This document shows, in pieces, positions 34,543 to 41,833 of a stretch of DNA of 64,000 nt. Every line of letters starts with the position of its first letter. Within the stretch, counting starts at the first letter, position 1. The notes beneath the pieces were generated by a model. The model had not been told where the DNA came from and did no database searches. It saw only the letters and a list, made by a program, of their open reading frames with translations. This DNA is from Acidobacteriota bacterium (GTDB lineage Bacteria; Acidobacteriota; Vicinamibacteria; Vicinamibacterales; UBA2999): the NCBI GenBank assembly GCA_030650395.1, contig JAUSDY010000143.1, positions 1 to 64,000 of the forward strand. Direction: 5' to 3'. Made by a program: the position numbers and the translations under genes.

Positions 34543-36389
34543 TACCCCATCGCGTAGCCCGTGCGGCGGGGATCCGCTCCGGCCGTCATGGTGCCGGTCT
34601 TCGCATCGACGCGAATCACCTGCATGTGGCCCAGGCTGCCCCAACCCGGCGCGACCTCCACCGTGTGTCCCATCTTCCTGAGCGCGTCGATGGTGGCGGC
34701 CGCGACACGGCTTTCGACGTTCACGGTGATGGTGGCGCCCGGCTTGTAGAAGTTCGGGGCGGCCTCGAGCGCGAGGCGTGGCGCCTCGATCGCCTGCTGG
34801 ACCGGCATCGCGAAATCGATGAGGTTGAGCAGCACCTGGAACTGCGTCTGTCCAATCGTCTCGCCGCCCGGCGTGCCGAACACGAATGCGAGGCCGCCGT
34901 CCTTCAGTACGACCACCGGCGAATTGTTGAGGATGGGCGTCTTGCCCGCGCCGACGTAATTGGCGTCGGTCGGGTACGGCGAGGTCGAGCCGAGCCTCAT
35001 GCCGTTGTTCAGCAGCAGCCCGGTGTTGCCGACCACGACGTTAGTGCCGAACAACCCGCCTAGCGTGGGCGTGCAGCCGACCGCGTTGCCGAATCGATCG
35101 ACGATCGAGAACGAGGTGGTGTGCTGCTCCGCGTCGTAGGCGTCGGCAAACGCGGGGCCCTGCGCGCGCGGCGCGGTCGACGGCGCGCCGTCCGGTGTGC
35201 CCGCCGGCGGATAGGCGATGGCCCGTGACCGGTCGAAGAGGGCGCGGCGCGCGGTGGTGAACTCGCCCGACAGCAGTCCGGCCGCCGGCACGCGGACGAA
35301 GCGCGGGTCGGCGACGTAGCGGTAAATATCGGCCTTCGAGATCTTGATCGACTCGATCACCGCGTGCAGCGCGGCCGGCGATCCCGGGCCGGCCGCCTTG
35401 AGGTCGACCGCCTCGATCAGGTTGGCGCCCATCAGCACTTCGAATCCGCCACGAGAGGTCGCCGGATTGCTGTAGACGTCGTGGCCGCGGTACTTCGTGT
35501 GAAGCGGCTCGGTCCATGTCGGCGTGTAGGCGGCCAGGTCGGCCGCGGTCAGCACGCCGCCGTTGGCCTTGAAGAAGCGATCGAGCTCCTGCGCGATGTC
35601 GCCCTTGTAAAAGCGATCGAACGCCGCCTGGATAGCAGCGCTGCGCGACGCACCCTTGGCCCTGGCCTGCTGCTCGGCCTCGACCAGCTTGCGCAGCGTC
35701 GCCGCGTAGTCGGGGTTGCGCAACAGCTCGCCGGCCTTGAGCGGCTCGCCATTCGGCAGGAAGATCTTCGCGGTGGTCGGGTACTTGGCGAGGTTGTTTC
35801 GCCCGCGCGCGATCGACTGCGCCAGCATCGGATCGATCGGGTAGCCCTGCTCGGCGTACTCAATGGCCGGCGCGAACACGTCGGCGACGCTCATCGTGCC
35901 GAACCGATCGAGCGCATACAGGTAGCCGCCAAGGTTGCCGGGCACGACGGCCGCCTTCATCCCCGCGTTCAACGTCTCGGGCGTCATCTCACCCGGCACA
36001 ATCCTCCGCGGCGCAGCGCCCGCCATCGACAGCGACCAGACCTTGCCCGTCGCCTTGTGAAACACGGTCATGAAGCCGTTGCCGCCGATGCCGTTCATCT
36101 CGGGCTCGCCCAGCCCCGCCATCGCGCCCACCGCCGCCGCGGCATCGAAGGCGTTACCGCCCTTGATCAGGATCTGCAGTCCGGCCGCAGACGCAATGGG
36201 GTGTCCCGTCGTCACCAGCCCGTGGCGTCCTGCCACGGCGGGTCGCGTCAGGCTGGGACGACTCGAGGCGGGCGCCTCTGCGGCCTGGGCCTGCCCTGAG
36301 CGAGCGTCGTCGGGAGCCCCGGCGAGCGACGACGAGAGTCGAAGGGCGAAGGCGATGACAGACGACCAAAAGGCAGTGCGGATGTTCAT
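34539..36389 (-). CDS. ggt: Gamma-glutamyltransferase
   Basis: A secreted N-terminal-nucleophile enzyme of 616 residues. ATG 36389 has AGGAG six nt upstream and begins a signal peptide. The family core is complete: GLVTTGHPIASAAGLQILIKGGNAFDAAAAVGAMAGLGEPEMNGIGGNGFM (substrate Arg region), the self-cleavage site DAEQHTTSFSIVDRFGNAVGCTPTLGG (Thr of HTT becomes the new N-terminus), LLLNNGM and the small-subunit end GYAMGY. It cleaves or transfers the gamma-glutamyl bond of glutathione-like peptides in the periplasm. A dispersed repeat (36291-36348) encodes RLSSSLAGAPDDARSGQA right after the signal segment. It is divergent from the sulfurtransferase gene. Confidence 0.94.
   Translation of the reverse strand: MNIRTAFWSSVIAFALRLSSSLAGAPDDARSGQAQAAEAPASSRPSLTRPAVAGRHGLVTTGHPIASAAGLQILIKGGNAFDAAAAVGAMAGLGEPEMNGIGGNGFMTVFHKATGKVWSLSMAGAAPRRIVPGEMTPETLNAGMKAAVVPGNLGGYLYALDRFGTMSVADVFAPAIEYAEQGYPIDPMLAQSIARGRNNLAKYPTTAKIFLPNGEPLKAGELLRNPDYAATLRKLVEAEQQARAKGASRSAAIQAAFDRFYKGDIAQELDRFFKANGGVLTAADLAAYTPTWTEPLHTKYRGHDVYSNPATSRGGFEVLMGANLIEAVDLKAAGPGSPAALHAVIESIKISKADIYRYVADPRFVRVPAAGLLSGEFTTARRALFDRSRAIAYPPAGTPDGAPSTAPRAQGPAFADAYDAEQHTTSFSIVDRFGNAVGCTPTLGGLFGTNVVVGNTGLLLNNGMRLGSTSPYPTDANYVGAGKTPILNNSPVVVLKDGGLAFVFGTPGGETIGQTQFQVLLNLIDFAMPVQQAIEAPRLALEAAPNFYKPGATITVNVESRVAAATIDALRKMGHTVEVAPGWGSLGHMQVIRVDAKTGTMTAGADPRRTGYAMGY
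36291..36348. repeat. Dispersed CCCTTCGAC-type repeat in the ggt signal region
   Basis: CTGCCCTGAGCGAGCGTCGTCG faces CGACGACGAGAGTCGAAGGGC around a CCGGC centre. It is in frame and encodes LSSSLAGAPDDARSGQ. It belongs with the copies at 16098, 38217 and 51066. Confidence 0.75.
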
Positions 36390-36430
36390 CGGAGGCTCCT
36401 TAAGAAATGGTGTGTAGAGTATATGAGGAC

Positions 36431-37282
36431 ATGCATAAGACTCTCGTCTCCCCCTCTGTCGTCGCGCAGCATCTGAACGATCCCTCGTGGGTCGTGATCG
36501 ATTGCCGCTTCGATCTCGCCGATCCCGGCAAAGGCGAAGAGCTTTATCGCCAGGCGCACATACCAGGTGCCCGTTACGCCCATCTCGATCGCCATCTGTC
36601 GGGCGCCAAGACCGGGACCAACGGCCGGCATCCGATCCCGCCAAGCGACGAGATCATCAGGACCTTCAGCGAGTTCGGCATCGGCCCGCATATGCAGGTG
36701 ATCGCCTACGACGCCGACAGCGGCATGTACGCCGGGCGGCTGTGGTGGATGCTTCGCTGGATGGGCCACGACGGGGTCGCCGTGCTCGACGGCGGACTGG
36801 CGCGGTGGCAGCGCGACGGCCACCCCGTGCGCGGCGGCCTCGAAACGTCGACGCCGGCGACATTTCGCGGCGCGCCTCGTCCCGGTTGGCGATTGACGGC
36901 GGATGATGTCGCGGCGGGTCTTGATAACCGCGCGCGCCTGCTGGTCGATGCGCGGAGCAACGAGCGCTATCGTGGGATGAACGAGACCCTCGACAAGGTG
37001 GCCGGCCACATTCCGGGTGCGGTCAACTATTTCTTTCAGCAGAACCTGGCCGACGACAAGACCTTCAAGTCTCCCGAGGCGCTCAGGGCCCAGTGGGAGC
37101 CCGTGCTGAAAGGCCACGATGCGAAAGACGTGGTGGTGTATTGCGGGTCCGGGGTCACCGCGTGCCACAACCTGCTGGCGCTGGAGCACGCCGGCATCCA
37201 CGGCGCGAAGATTTTTCCGGGATCCTGGAGCGAATGGTCCTCCGACCCTTCAAGGCCTGTAGAAACTGAAAATAACGAATAA
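36431..37282 (+). CDS. sseA: Rhodanese-type sulfurtransferase (3-mercaptopyruvate/thiosulfate)
   Basis: A two-domain rhodanese of 283 residues. The N-domain has VVIDCRFDLADPGKGEELYRQAHIPGARYAHLDRHLSG and GRHPIPPSDE. The C-domain carries the persulfide cysteine in VVVYCGSGVTACHN, a CGSGVTA loop typical of mercaptopyruvate sulfurtransferases. It moves sulfane sulfur from 3-mercaptopyruvate or thiosulfate to acceptors. AGGA lies just before ATG 36431. It is divergent from ggt, so the two together could process cysteine released from glutathione. Confidence 0.9.
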   Translation: MHKTLVSPSVVAQHLNDPSWVVIDCRFDLADPGKGEELYRQAHIPGARYAHLDRHLSGAKTGTNGRHPIPPSDEIIRTFSEFGIGPHMQVIAYDADSGMYAGRLWWMLRWMGHDGVAVLDGGLARWQRDGHPVRGGLETSTPATFRGAPRPGWRLTADDVAAGLDNRARLLVDARSNERYRGMNETLDKVAGHIPGAVNYFFQQNLADDKTFKSPEALRAQWEPVLKGHDAKDVVVYCGSGVTACHNLLALEHAGIHGAKIFPGSWSEWSSDPSRPVETENNE

Positions 37283-37355
37283 CCAATTACGAATAACCAA
37301 AACGAGCCTGTTTTTGGACACTTTCGTTATTGGTACTTGGTTATTGGTTATTCCC
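37276..37355. repeat. Inverted array of AATAACCAA units
   Basis: AATAACCAATTACGAATAACC on the left and TTATTGGTACTTGGTTATTGG on the right flank a GCCTGTTTTTGGAC centre. It marks the point where the DUF4097 fragment begins. Confidence 0.85.
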
Positions 37356-37715
37356 GTGGTTAGGCAACCTTCGCTTCGACACCACCAACGGCGGCGTGCG
37401 GCTGGCCGATCTCGGCGGCCGCGTTAACGGCCGCACGACCAACGGCGGGCTCACCGTGAATCTCAGCGGCGACCGGTGGGACGGCGAGGGCATCGACGTC
37501 GAGACCAGCAATGGCGGCGTCACGCTGTCGCTTCCCGACAACTACAACGCCGAGCTCGAAGCGCGCACCATCAACGGCGGATTGCGTGTGGATTTCCCGA
37601 TCACGATCCAGGGCGAGCTGTCGGGACGCCGCGGCATCACGACGACGTTAGGATCCGGCGGCCCACGGTGCGTGTCCGCACGAACAACGGTGGACTGAAG
37701 ATCGAAAGGCGATAA
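37356..37715 (+). pseudogene. Truncated, frameshifted DUF4097 family beta-strand repeat gene
   Basis: The frame reads LRFDTTNGGVRLADLGGRVNGRTTNGGLTVNLSGDRWDGEGIDVETSNGGVTLSLPDNYNAELEARTINGGLRVDFPI, the repeated TxNGGV strands of DUF4097 adhesin-like proteins. The 5' part is missing: the match starts immediately after the AATAACCAA array. Near 37668 a one-base loss moves the expected ending (TVRVRTNNGGLKIERR, stop at 37713-37715) into another frame, while the current frame stops early. The gene is therefore broken at both ends. Confidence 0.75.
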
Positions 37716-37722
37716 AACAAGG

Positions 37723-37734
37723 GTGCGTACGCAC
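37723..37734. terminator. Palindromic hairpin between convergent ends
   Basis: GTGCGTACGCAC, a perfect 12-bp palindrome followed on the plus strand by TTTTGCTT, lies between the DUF4097 remnant and the end of the MOSC gene. It is a plausible short terminator. Confidence 0.4.
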
Positions 37735-37740
37735 TTTTGC

Positions 37741-38196
37741 TTAGGCGTTCGTCCCTGTCGTTATCATTTCGAACTCAACCGGGTCTCCTACAGCGATCTC
37801 ACCGTCGGTGAGCACTTCTCCGAACGCCCCCCCGCCCCACGGAACGCTCATCGCCTCTTGCAGTCCTGGCACCGCCGCTTCCATCTGCTCACACGGCCGC
37901 GTTTCGCCGTAGATGCGAATGCGGACGCGACCGATGGTCAGCACCTTGCCGTGCGCATCGGTGAAATCGATGTCCGACACGAGCAGGTTGGCGCGCCGCA
38001 GCCGCGGGTCAGGCGTGGCGCCCAGTGGCGCGGTGACGTGTTCCCAGTTCTTGCTCGAGACGATGGTGACCTGGCGCTTGCCGCCTTGATTGGCATTGCC
38101 GACGATGCCCCGGCCGGCGACAACCTTCGCGCTGGGGGCCGGATCCATCGGCCCGCGGTGCATGCGCTTGATCCAAATCTGCGTGAGTTGACTCAT
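37741..38196 (-). CDS. MOSC-domain protein
   Basis: A protein of 151 residues consisting of a single MOSC domain: MHRGPMDPAPSAKVVAGRGIVGNANQGGKRQVTIVSSKNWEHV, the strand DPRLRRANLLVSDIDFTDAHGKVLTIG and the signature IRIYGETRPCEQMEAAVPGLQEAM, whose cysteine is the conserved MOSC residue. MOSC domains bind the sulfurated molybdenum cofactor or deliver sulfur to it. This short form is usually stand-alone. It lies downstream of glnK but has its own -10 box. Confidence 0.88.
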   Translation of the reverse strand: MSQLTQIWIKRMHRGPMDPAPSAKVVAGRGIVGNANQGGKRQVTIVSSKNWEHVTAPLGATPDPRLRRANLLVSDIDFTDAHGKVLTIGRVRIRIYGETRPCEQMEAAVPGLQEAMSVPWGGGAFGEVLTDGEIAVGDPVEFEMITTGTNA

Positions 38197-38203
38197 CGAT
38201 CAG

Positions 38204-38209
38204 ATTGTA
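38204..38209 (-). promoter_or_regulatory. -10 box of the MOSC gene
   Basis: TACAAT on the minus strand ends 7 nt before ATG 38196, with no ribosome binding site. It is a leaderless candidate. Confidence 0.45.
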
Positions 38210-38216
38210 GCCGGGC

Positions 38217-38268
38217 TCCCTTCGACTCGGCGTTGGCCGCTGCACGGCCAACACCTCGCTCAGGGCAG
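38217..38268. repeat. CCCTTCGAC-type repeat with inner hairpin
   Basis: CCCTTCGACTC and CTCAGGG flank a GTTGGCCG-CTGCA-CGGCCAAC hairpin. It lies in the 3' region of the amt-glnK transcript and could terminate it. Confidence 0.65.
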
Positions 38269-38284
38269 GCCGGGCGCCGGGGGC

Positions 38285-38653
38285 TCAGACCGCGGCTTCC
38301 AGCACCGGCATCGGGGTCACCGCATCCTGATCCTGCTCGGCCGTGCGGATGCGGTAGATCTTCTCGATCGGCAGGACCATCACCTTGCCGTCGCCGACGT
38401 CTCCCGTTCGCGCCGATGCGAGAATCGCATCCACGGTGCGCTGCACGAAGTGGTTCGACACGCCGATCTCGATGCGGACTTTTTCGGCGAGGGCCATTTT
38501 GACAGTAGTGCCGCGATAGTTCTCGACGTGCTCCATCTCGCCGCCGTGTCCCTGGACGCGGCTGATCGTCAGCCCGCTTACTTCCGCATGAAAGAGCGCT
38601 TCGAGCACATTGCTCAGTTGCTCTGGCCGCACGATCGCCACAATCAATTTCAT
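38285..38653 (-). CDS. glnK: PII nitrogen signal protein GlnK, lacking Tyr51
   Basis: A PII protein of 122 residues: MKLIVAIVRPEQLSNVLEALFHAEVSGLTISRVQGHGG, T-loop EMEHVENYRGTTVKMALAEKVRIEIGVS, B-loop ASARTGDVGDGKVMVLPIEKIYRIRT. It reports 2-oxoglutarate and ATP/ADP by binding the Amt channel and other targets. Where E. coli GlnB/GlnK have the uridylylated tyrosine (GAEYMVDF) this protein has GTTVKMAL, so control by GlnD uridylylation is not possible at that site. Its start overlaps the amt stop (ATGA), and AGGGAG lies upstream. Pairing with amt identifies it as GlnK. Confidence 0.93.
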   Translation of the reverse strand: MKLIVAIVRPEQLSNVLEALFHAEVSGLTISRVQGHGGEMEHVENYRGTTVKMALAEKVRIEIGVSNHFVQRTVDAILASARTGDVGDGKVMVLPIEKIYRIRTAEQDQDAVTPMPVLEAAV

Positions 38654-39939
38654 GATCGGCTCCCTTCCTGGAACGCGGGGACCGCGACGCGGCTCCGGCC
38701 AGGCTCGGGATCGTTCGGCGAAACCAGGATGGCGCCGTCGCCGGCAGTGTAGGCCTCTTCACCATGGTCGGTCACATCCAGGCCCATGCCCTCGACGCGT
38801 CCGCTGATTCGCATCGGCAGTAGGAGTGCGACGAGCTTCAGGATGGCAAACGTCCCGGCCGCGCTGTAGGCCAGGACCGCGAGCACGCTGTAGATCTGGA
38901 TCAAGACCTGTCCCGGGTTGCCCCCGAGCAGGCCGTTCGGCCCGCCGCTCCAGGCCGCCTCCGCGAACACGCCGGTCAGAATGGCGCCGGTGGCGCCGCC
39001 CACACCGTGCGCCGCAACGACGTCGAGCGAGTCATCGAGCCTCGTCCGGGCCCTCAGAATCAACGCGAAGTAGCTCGGGACTGCACCGATCGCGCCCAGT
39101 GCGAGCGCCGATGCCGGCCCGATGTAACCAGCCGCAGGTGTGACCACGACCAGGCCGACGACGATCGCCGTGGCGGCGCCGATGGCCGTGACACGACCGC
39201 CGCGAATCAGGTCGATCGCCGCCCACATCGCCAGCGTTGCCGCGGGGGCCAGCATGGTGTTGACGAATGCCAGTGCAGCCACCGGGCTCGCGGCCAGGGC
39301 GCTGCCGGAATTGAACCCGAACCAGCCAAACCACAGCAGCCCCGCACCCAGCAGCGTAAAGGGCACGTTGTGCGGCAGCATCGCCTGACGCCCGTAGTCC
39401 TTGCGCGGACCGATTACCAGCGCCGCCACGAGCGCCCCCGCCGCGGCGTTCACATGGACGACGGCGCCGCCGGCGAAGTCGAGCGCGCCGGCCGTCGCGA
39501 GGAATCCACCACCCCAAACCCAATGCGCCACCGGCGCGTACACGCCGAGCATCCACAACACGATGAAGGCCATGTAGGCGCCGAACCGCATACGCTCAAC
39601 GACCGCACCGGAAATGAGCGCCGCGGTGACGATCGCAAACGTGCCCTGGAATGCCATGAACAACAAATGGGGAATCGTGCCCTGGGCAGACAGGCCGACG
39701 CCGCGCAGGCCGGCATAAGTCAGCGACCCCAAAACGGGCGTGCCCGGTGCAAAAGCCAGCGAATAACCCAACAGCGCCCACGCCACCGCGACCGGGCCCA
39801 GTGCGACAAAGCTCATCATCATCGTGTTGAGCGCGTTTTTCGATCGCACCATGCCGCCATAGAAAAAGCCCAACGCCGGCGTCATTAACAGCACCAGCGC
39901 CGTGGACACCAGCATCCACGCGATATCTCCGTTGTTCAT
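38650..39939 (-). CDS. amt: Ammonium transporter Amt
   Basis: An ammonium channel of 429 residues with eleven predicted helices. Features are DIAWMLVSTALVLLMTPALGFFYGGMVRSKN, the twin-His pore region (HWVWGGG and the later AAHGVGGATGAI), GGAVVHVNAAAGALVAALVIGPRKDYG and GLLWFGWFGFNSGSALAA. It conducts NH3/NH4+ into the cell and is blocked by GlnK when nitrogen is sufficient. ATG 39939 follows GGAGGA; the longer frame to 39993 lacks support. It forms an operon with glnK. A possible sigma-54 promoter and an 18-bp palindrome lie 55-180 nt upstream. Confidence 0.96.
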   Translation of the reverse strand: MNNGDIAWMLVSTALVLLMTPALGFFYGGMVRSKNALNTMMMSFVALGPVAVAWALLGYSLAFAPGTPVLGSLTYAGLRGVGLSAQGTIPHLLFMAFQGTFAIVTAALISGAVVERMRFGAYMAFIVLWMLGVYAPVAHWVWGGGFLATAGALDFAGGAVVHVNAAAGALVAALVIGPRKDYGRQAMLPHNVPFTLLGAGLLWFGWFGFNSGSALAASPVAALAFVNTMLAPAATLAMWAAIDLIRGGRVTAIGAATAIVVGLVVVTPAAGYIGPASALALGAIGAVPSYFALILRARTRLDDSLDVVAAHGVGGATGAILTGVFAEAAWSGGPNGLLGGNPGQVLIQIYSVLAVLAYSAAGTFAILKLVALLLPMRISGRVEGMGLDVTDHGEEAYTAGDGAILVSPNDPEPGRSRVAVPAFQEGSRS

Positions 39940-39993
39940 CAGCCCATTCCTCCAGATAAGACACGCCTGTCCCGTAGGCGATGCCACACGCAC

Positions 39994-40009
39994 TGCAAGA
40001 TTCGGGGCA
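39994..40009 (-). promoter_or_regulatory. Candidate sigma-54 promoter of amt-glnK
   Basis: The minus strand reads TGCCCCG-AATC-TTGCA against the consensus TGGCACG-N4-TTGCA. The -12 element is perfect, but one of the two invariant -24 guanines is replaced by C. A start site would fall about 44 nt before the amt ATG. Confidence 0.35.
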
Positions 40010-40098
40010 CGGCGTCACGCGGACCGCGCGGATCAGGTAAGCAACGCAGGCTGAAGCGGTTGGCGCGGGAACTCGAACAGAAACTCCGCCCGATCTCT

Positions 40099-40116
40099 CA
40101 CGACAATAATGTCGTG
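40099..40116. promoter_or_regulatory. Candidate activator site upstream of amt-glnK
   Basis: CACGACAATAATGTCGTG is an 18-bp palindrome with half-sites ACGAC/GTCGT spaced by 6 nt. It lies about 100 nt upstream of the candidate sigma-54 promoter, the normal distance for an enhancer site. The same half-sites and spacing occur upstream of the activator gene (41730-41747). Confidence 0.5.
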
Positions 40117-40119
40117 CGC

Positions 40120-41691
40120 CTATTTGGATTCGACAAAACTGTGGTGTTTTGCGGCGGGGCGGAAACGCGCGGGGTCGACGCCGAGGTGCCGGACCTTATA
40201 GGCCACGACGCGCTCGGTCGAATCGAGCAGGCGCGCCGCGCGCGCGACGTTGCCGCGGGCCGACTTGAGCGCATCCAGGATCAAGTCGCGCTCGAGGCTC
40301 GCGACGGCATGCTCCAGGGAGACGCGCGGCAGCGTGCCCGAGACCTCGGCGGTTTGCAGCGTCGGCGGCAAGTCGTGCGCGTGCATCACCCCGCCCGACG
40401 ACACCAGCACCGCGCGCTCGATGACGTTCTCGAGCTCGCGCACGTTCCCGGGCCAGTGATAACTCGTCATCAGGTCGATGGCCGTCGTCGCGATCCGGCG
40501 GACTTCCTTGGCATGCAGGCGCGCGTATTTCTCAACGAAGTGATCGGCGAGCAGCAGGATGTCGGATTGGCGCTCGCGCAACGGCGGTGCGTAGACGCTG
40601 AAGACGTTCAGCCGGTAATAGAGATCTTCTCGGAACGTCCGGTCCCGGATGGCGGTTTCGAGGTCGCGGTTGGTCGCGGTGATGAGGCGCACGTTCACCT
40701 TGATCGGCTGGGTGCCGCCCAGCCGTTCGATTTCTCGTTCCTGCAGCACGCGCAGCAACTTGATCTGCGTGCCGGGCGTCAATTCCCCCACTTCGTCGAG
40801 GAACAGCGTGCCGCCATTGGCCAGCTCGAACTTGCCCTTCTTGGTGGTCTTGGCGTCCGTAAACGCCCCGGGTTCGTAGCCGAATAGCTCCGACTCCACC
40901 AGCTCCTCTGGGAGGGCGCCGCAGTTCACCTTCACGTACGGTTTGTTGGCGCGCGGCGAGTGATAGTGCAGCGCGTGCGCGATCAGCTCTTTGCCTGTGC
41001 CGGACTCACCTCGGATTAGTACGGTGGTCGTGACCGCCGCGACCTGTGACATCTGCTCGTACAAAGTCTGCATCGAGCGGCTGGTTCCGACGATGTTGCG
41101 AAAGTCGTAGCGCTCCTTGAGCTCCTGCCGCAGCTGCGTATTTTCCTGCTGCAGGCGTTGCTTCTCGGACTGCACGAGCCGCTCCACTCGTACGGCTTGC
41201 CCGACCATGGTCCCGCTGACGATCAGTAGCTCGCACGCGTGCGCGAGCGAAACGTCCGCCCGGAACGGCAGCAGCACTCCCAGTGCACCCTGGGTGCGCC
41301 CACCAACGGGCACCGGCACCGAGATGAACGACGAGTCGCCGGCGGCGCGCGGACGCGCGCCGGGCAGGGCGAACAGCGGCTCCCGACTGACGTGAGGGAC
41401 GATAACGGGGCGGCCGCTCTGAACCACGCGTGCCGTGATGCCCTCGCCGAGCCGGTAGCGCGCGCGTTGCTGCCCCTGCCAGGCCACACCGGTCGCGGCG
41501 ACGACGCGAAGCTCATCGTCGGTTTCGTCCCGCAGCCAGACACCGGCGCTGCTGGCGCCGACGAGATCTTCCAGGTGTTCGACGACACGCGCGAGCGCAC
41601 TACGCAGGTTCGTGGCGGCAGCCAGCACCCGGCCCAGTTCGGCCAGTGCCACGAGCTCGCCGGTCGCCGCCGGATGGCGGATGCGTCGCAT
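40120..41691 (-). CDS. Sigma-54-dependent activator, GAF-AAA-Fis (NifA-like layout)
   Basis: An enhancer-binding protein of 523 residues. The N-terminal GAF domain (about 20-160) replaces a receiver domain, as in NifA. The sigma-54 AAA+ domain (about 200-430) has Walker A GESGTGKEL, ESELFGYEPGAFTDA, Walker B GGTLFLDEVGEL and the sensor NRDLETAIRDRTFREDLYYRLNVF. The C-terminal Fis-type helix-turn-helix reads ARGNVARAARLLDSTERVVAYKVRHLGVD. The sigma-54 contact loop reads GAFTDA instead of GAFTGA, a natural variant in some activators that may weaken sigma-54 contact. Position beside amt-glnK and a porin points to nitrogen control through small-molecule sensing by GAF or by PII. Confidence 0.92.
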   Translation of the reverse strand: MRRIRHPAATGELVALAELGRVLAAATNLRSALARVVEHLEDLVGASSAGVWLRDETDDELRVVAATGVAWQGQQRARYRLGEGITARVVQSGRPVIVPHVSREPLFALPGARPRAAGDSSFISVPVPVGGRTQGALGVLLPFRADVSLAHACELLIVSGTMVGQAVRVERLVQSEKQRLQQENTQLRQELKERYDFRNIVGTSRSMQTLYEQMSQVAAVTTTVLIRGESGTGKELIAHALHYHSPRANKPYVKVNCGALPEELVESELFGYEPGAFTDAKTTKKGKFELANGGTLFLDEVGELTPGTQIKLLRVLQEREIERLGGTQPIKVNVRLITATNRDLETAIRDRTFREDLYYRLNVFSVYAPPLRERQSDILLLADHFVEKYARLHAKEVRRIATTAIDLMTSYHWPGNVRELENVIERAVLVSSGGVMHAHDLPPTLQTAEVSGTLPRVSLEHAVASLERDLILDALKSARGNVARAARLLDSTERVVAYKVRHLGVDPARFRPAAKHHSFVESK

Positions 41692-41729
41692 GCACCCTAT
41701 TCAACAGAACTGACACCTCGCAAGTCCAA

Positions 41730-41747
41730 TACGACGATCTTGTCGTA
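41730..41747. promoter_or_regulatory. Candidate activator site 1 upstream of the sigma-54 activator gene
   Basis: TACGACGATCTTGTCGTA is an 18-bp palindrome with half-sites ACGAC/GTCGT and 6-nt spacing, identical to the site at 40099. It lies 39 nt upstream of the activator start, suggesting autoregulation. Confidence 0.5.
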
Positions 41748-41759
41748 TCCATCAGAATT

Positions 41760-41780
41760 CCGACAATCTTGTCATGACAA
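41760..41780. promoter_or_regulatory. Candidate activator site 2
   Basis: CCGACAATCTTGTCAT keeps the GAC-N6-GTC core. Its centre is 29 nt (about three helical turns) from site 1. It overlaps the palindrome TTGTCATGACAA. Confidence 0.4.
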
Positions 41781-41833
41781 TCGTTGACAAGGGCCAGGAA
41801 GGGGCGCGTTCGCCGGGCGCCCCTCAATGTCCG

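Noticed and set aside
41692-41833. Sigma-54 promoter for the activator gene itself
   Set aside because: TTGCGAG occurs but the GG required 10 nt before the GC is misplaced; the gene is more likely read from a sigma-70-type promoter.
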